NCBI GenBank assembly: GCA_903918595.1
Contig: CAIXFB010000060.1
Coordinates: forward strand, 1 to 7,059
Reading direction: 5' to 3'
Length of the DNA stretch: 7,059 nucleotides
Origin: an uncultured Actinomycetes bacterium
GTDB lineage: Bacteria; Actinomycetota; Actinomycetes; S36-B12
A program made the position numbers and the translations under genes. Positions 6,292 to 7,059 of this stretch are shown in pieces (the stretch's first letter is position 1; each line of letters starts with the position of its first letter). Below the pieces are notes generated by a model that saw only the letters and a list, made by a program, of their open reading frames with translations, did not search any database and was not told where the DNA came from.

Positions 6292-7059
6292 GTGCGTTCT
6301 ATCTGGGAGCACCGTCAGGTGCTCCGCATGTTGGTCCAACGGGACCTTCAGCGACGCTATTCCAAATTTCGACTCGGTTACCTCTGGACCCTGCTTGAGC
6401 CATTAGGCATGTCGGTGGTCCTGTGGTTCGTTTTCTCGATCCTGTTGGGCCCCCGCGGCCTCGGTCTGCAGCCGTATCTGCTCTTCCTCTCCCTCGCGAT
6501 TTTGCCGTGGTGGTGGTTCTCCAAGGGGATTAACGCCTCGACCAAGGTTTTCGCAAAGAACGGCGGCCAACTGCGGGTGAGCCTGTTGCCCACTCAATTG
6601 TGGGTTTTGCGTGTGCTGTTGGTCTCGACGGTGGAGTTCCTCTTCTCGCTGCCGGTGATTCTGATAGCCATTGCAGTGACTGGTTTTTGGCCTGGACCGC
6701 TCATCGTGTTGTTCCCACTTGCGATCATTTTGCAATTCTTCTTGATGTATGGGCTGGCGCTGTTGATTGCGGCAAGTGCCGTGGTGATCCCTGATCTTGC
6801 GCGCATTGTCAAGATCGTGCTGCGTGCAATGTTCTATCTCTCATCGGTGTTGTATTCGGTTTCGAATATCCCAGCAGAATTCCGCACCCTCGCCGAACTC
6901 AACCCACTCGTCGGAATCTTTGGTATGTATCGGGTGGGTTTTTGGCCAGAGGAAGTGAACTCGGTTCTTGCATTTGGAATTTCCATAACTGTTGCTGTGG
7001 TGCTCTTTATTGCTGGCGTCATCGTTTTCCGTCGAATCGAACCCCGCATCTTGAAGGAG
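6292..7059 (+). CDS. ABC-2 type polysaccharide/teichoic acid exporter permease, 3' end cut by window edge
   Basis: Membrane subunit of an ABC exporter that moves lipid-linked glycopolymers across the cytoplasmic membrane (TagG / RfbA / Wzm family). The visible 256 residues run in frame to the last base, and family length suggests that only a few codons are missing. The cytoplasmic entry helix reads VQRDLQRRYSKFRLGYLWTLLEP (15-37), matching the R-L-K-RY...LG-LW...P signature. About six hydrophobic spans follow, near 38-53, 63-77, 104-130, 135-163, 176-190 and 224-245. ILPWWWFSKGI (70-80), SLLPTQL (97-103) and LNPLVGI (203-209) are typical exporter motifs, and FRRIEPRILKE closes it. Start choice is uncertain: GTG 6292 is consistent with a leaderless message, while TTG 6265 has AAGGG five bases upstream; GTG 6247 and ATG 6328 are less likely. 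The ATPase partner (TagH-like) is expected just beyond the edge. It is divergent from the TagF-like operon, which supports export of a teichoic-acid-like polymer. Confidence 0.9.
   Translation, partial: MRSIWEHRQVLRMLVQRDLQRRYSKFRLGYLWTLLEPLGMSVVLWFVFSILLGPRGLGLQPYLLFLSLAILPWWWFSKGINASTKVFAKNGGQLRVSLLPTQLWVLRVLLVSTVEFLFSLPVILIAIAVTGFWPGPLIVLFPLAIILQFFLMYGLALLIAASAVVIPDLARIVKIVLRAMFYLSSVLYSVSNIPAEFRTLAELNPLVGIFGMYRVGFWPEEVNSVLAFGISITVAVVLFIAGVIVFRRIEPRILKE
6306..6325. repeat. Perfect 8-bp hairpin with 4-base loop
   Basis: GGAGCACC (6306-6313) is followed by the loop GTCA and then by its exact reverse complement GGTGCTCC (6318-6325). It lies in the first codons of the permease (EHRQVLR) if translation begins at 6292 or upstream, or just before ATG 6328 if that were the start. 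A GC-rich stem this near a start could slow initiation on the plus strand. It is outside the predicted TagF-like transcript. Confidence 0.75.

Noticed and set aside
6378..6812. Several short minus-strand open frames opposite the right-hand end
   Set aside because: They are antisense to the ABC permease, whose plus-strand frame is open to the edge and has six hydrophobic spans and family motifs.
1..7059. Mobile element, CRISPR, tRNA, or defence system
   Set aside because: No transposase or integrase motif, no terminal repeats or regularly spaced repeats, and no tRNA-like cloverleaf was seen. All supported genes fit surface-polymer synthesis and export.

Overview
The window is moderately GC-rich (by eye somewhat above 55%) and gene-dense, with short overlaps between genes. 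It reads as chromosomal sequence from an actinobacterium (Actinomycetota) or a similar high-GC Gram-positive. The lineage call rests on base composition, GTG/TTG-type starts and the teichoic-acid-like gene set, and no marker gene fixes it. No RNA gene, CRISPR array, insertion sequence or phage gene was seen.

Layout. (1) Positions 3-4104, plus strand: three glycosyltransferase genes in one tight operon, each pair sharing a 4-base ATGA overlap. They are a CgeB-like GT-B enzyme cut by the left edge, a long GT2 (GT-A) enzyme with an unusual C-terminal half, and a GT4 (GT-B) enzyme. (2) Positions 4105-4222: a convergent intergenic gap with a long imperfect inverted repeat, probably a shared terminator. 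(3) Positions 4223-6207, minus strand: a two-gene operon, again joined by ATGA, with a CDP-glycerol glycerophosphotransferase-like enzyme (TagB/TagF family) upstream and a MobA/LicC-type nucleotidyltransferase downstream. (4) Positions 6208-6291: a short divergent promoter region. (5) From 6292 to the right edge, plus strand: an ABC-2 family polysaccharide/teichoic-acid exporter permease that lacks only its last codons.

How the genes fit together (inference). The nucleotidyltransferase would make a CDP-activated alcohol phosphate, the TagF-like enzyme would transfer or polymerise that phospho-alcohol onto a lipid-linked acceptor at the inner membrane face, the three glycosyltransferases would build or decorate the glycan, and the ABC permease with an ATPase presumably encoded beyond the right edge would export the product. 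The window is therefore part of a cell-surface glycopolymer locus of teichoic-acid type. The priming enzymes, the exporter ATPase and the final ligase are not in view. The main points worth following are the identity of the CDP substrate, the unexplained C-terminal half of the GT2 protein, and the compact divergent promoter between the TagF-like gene and the exporter.
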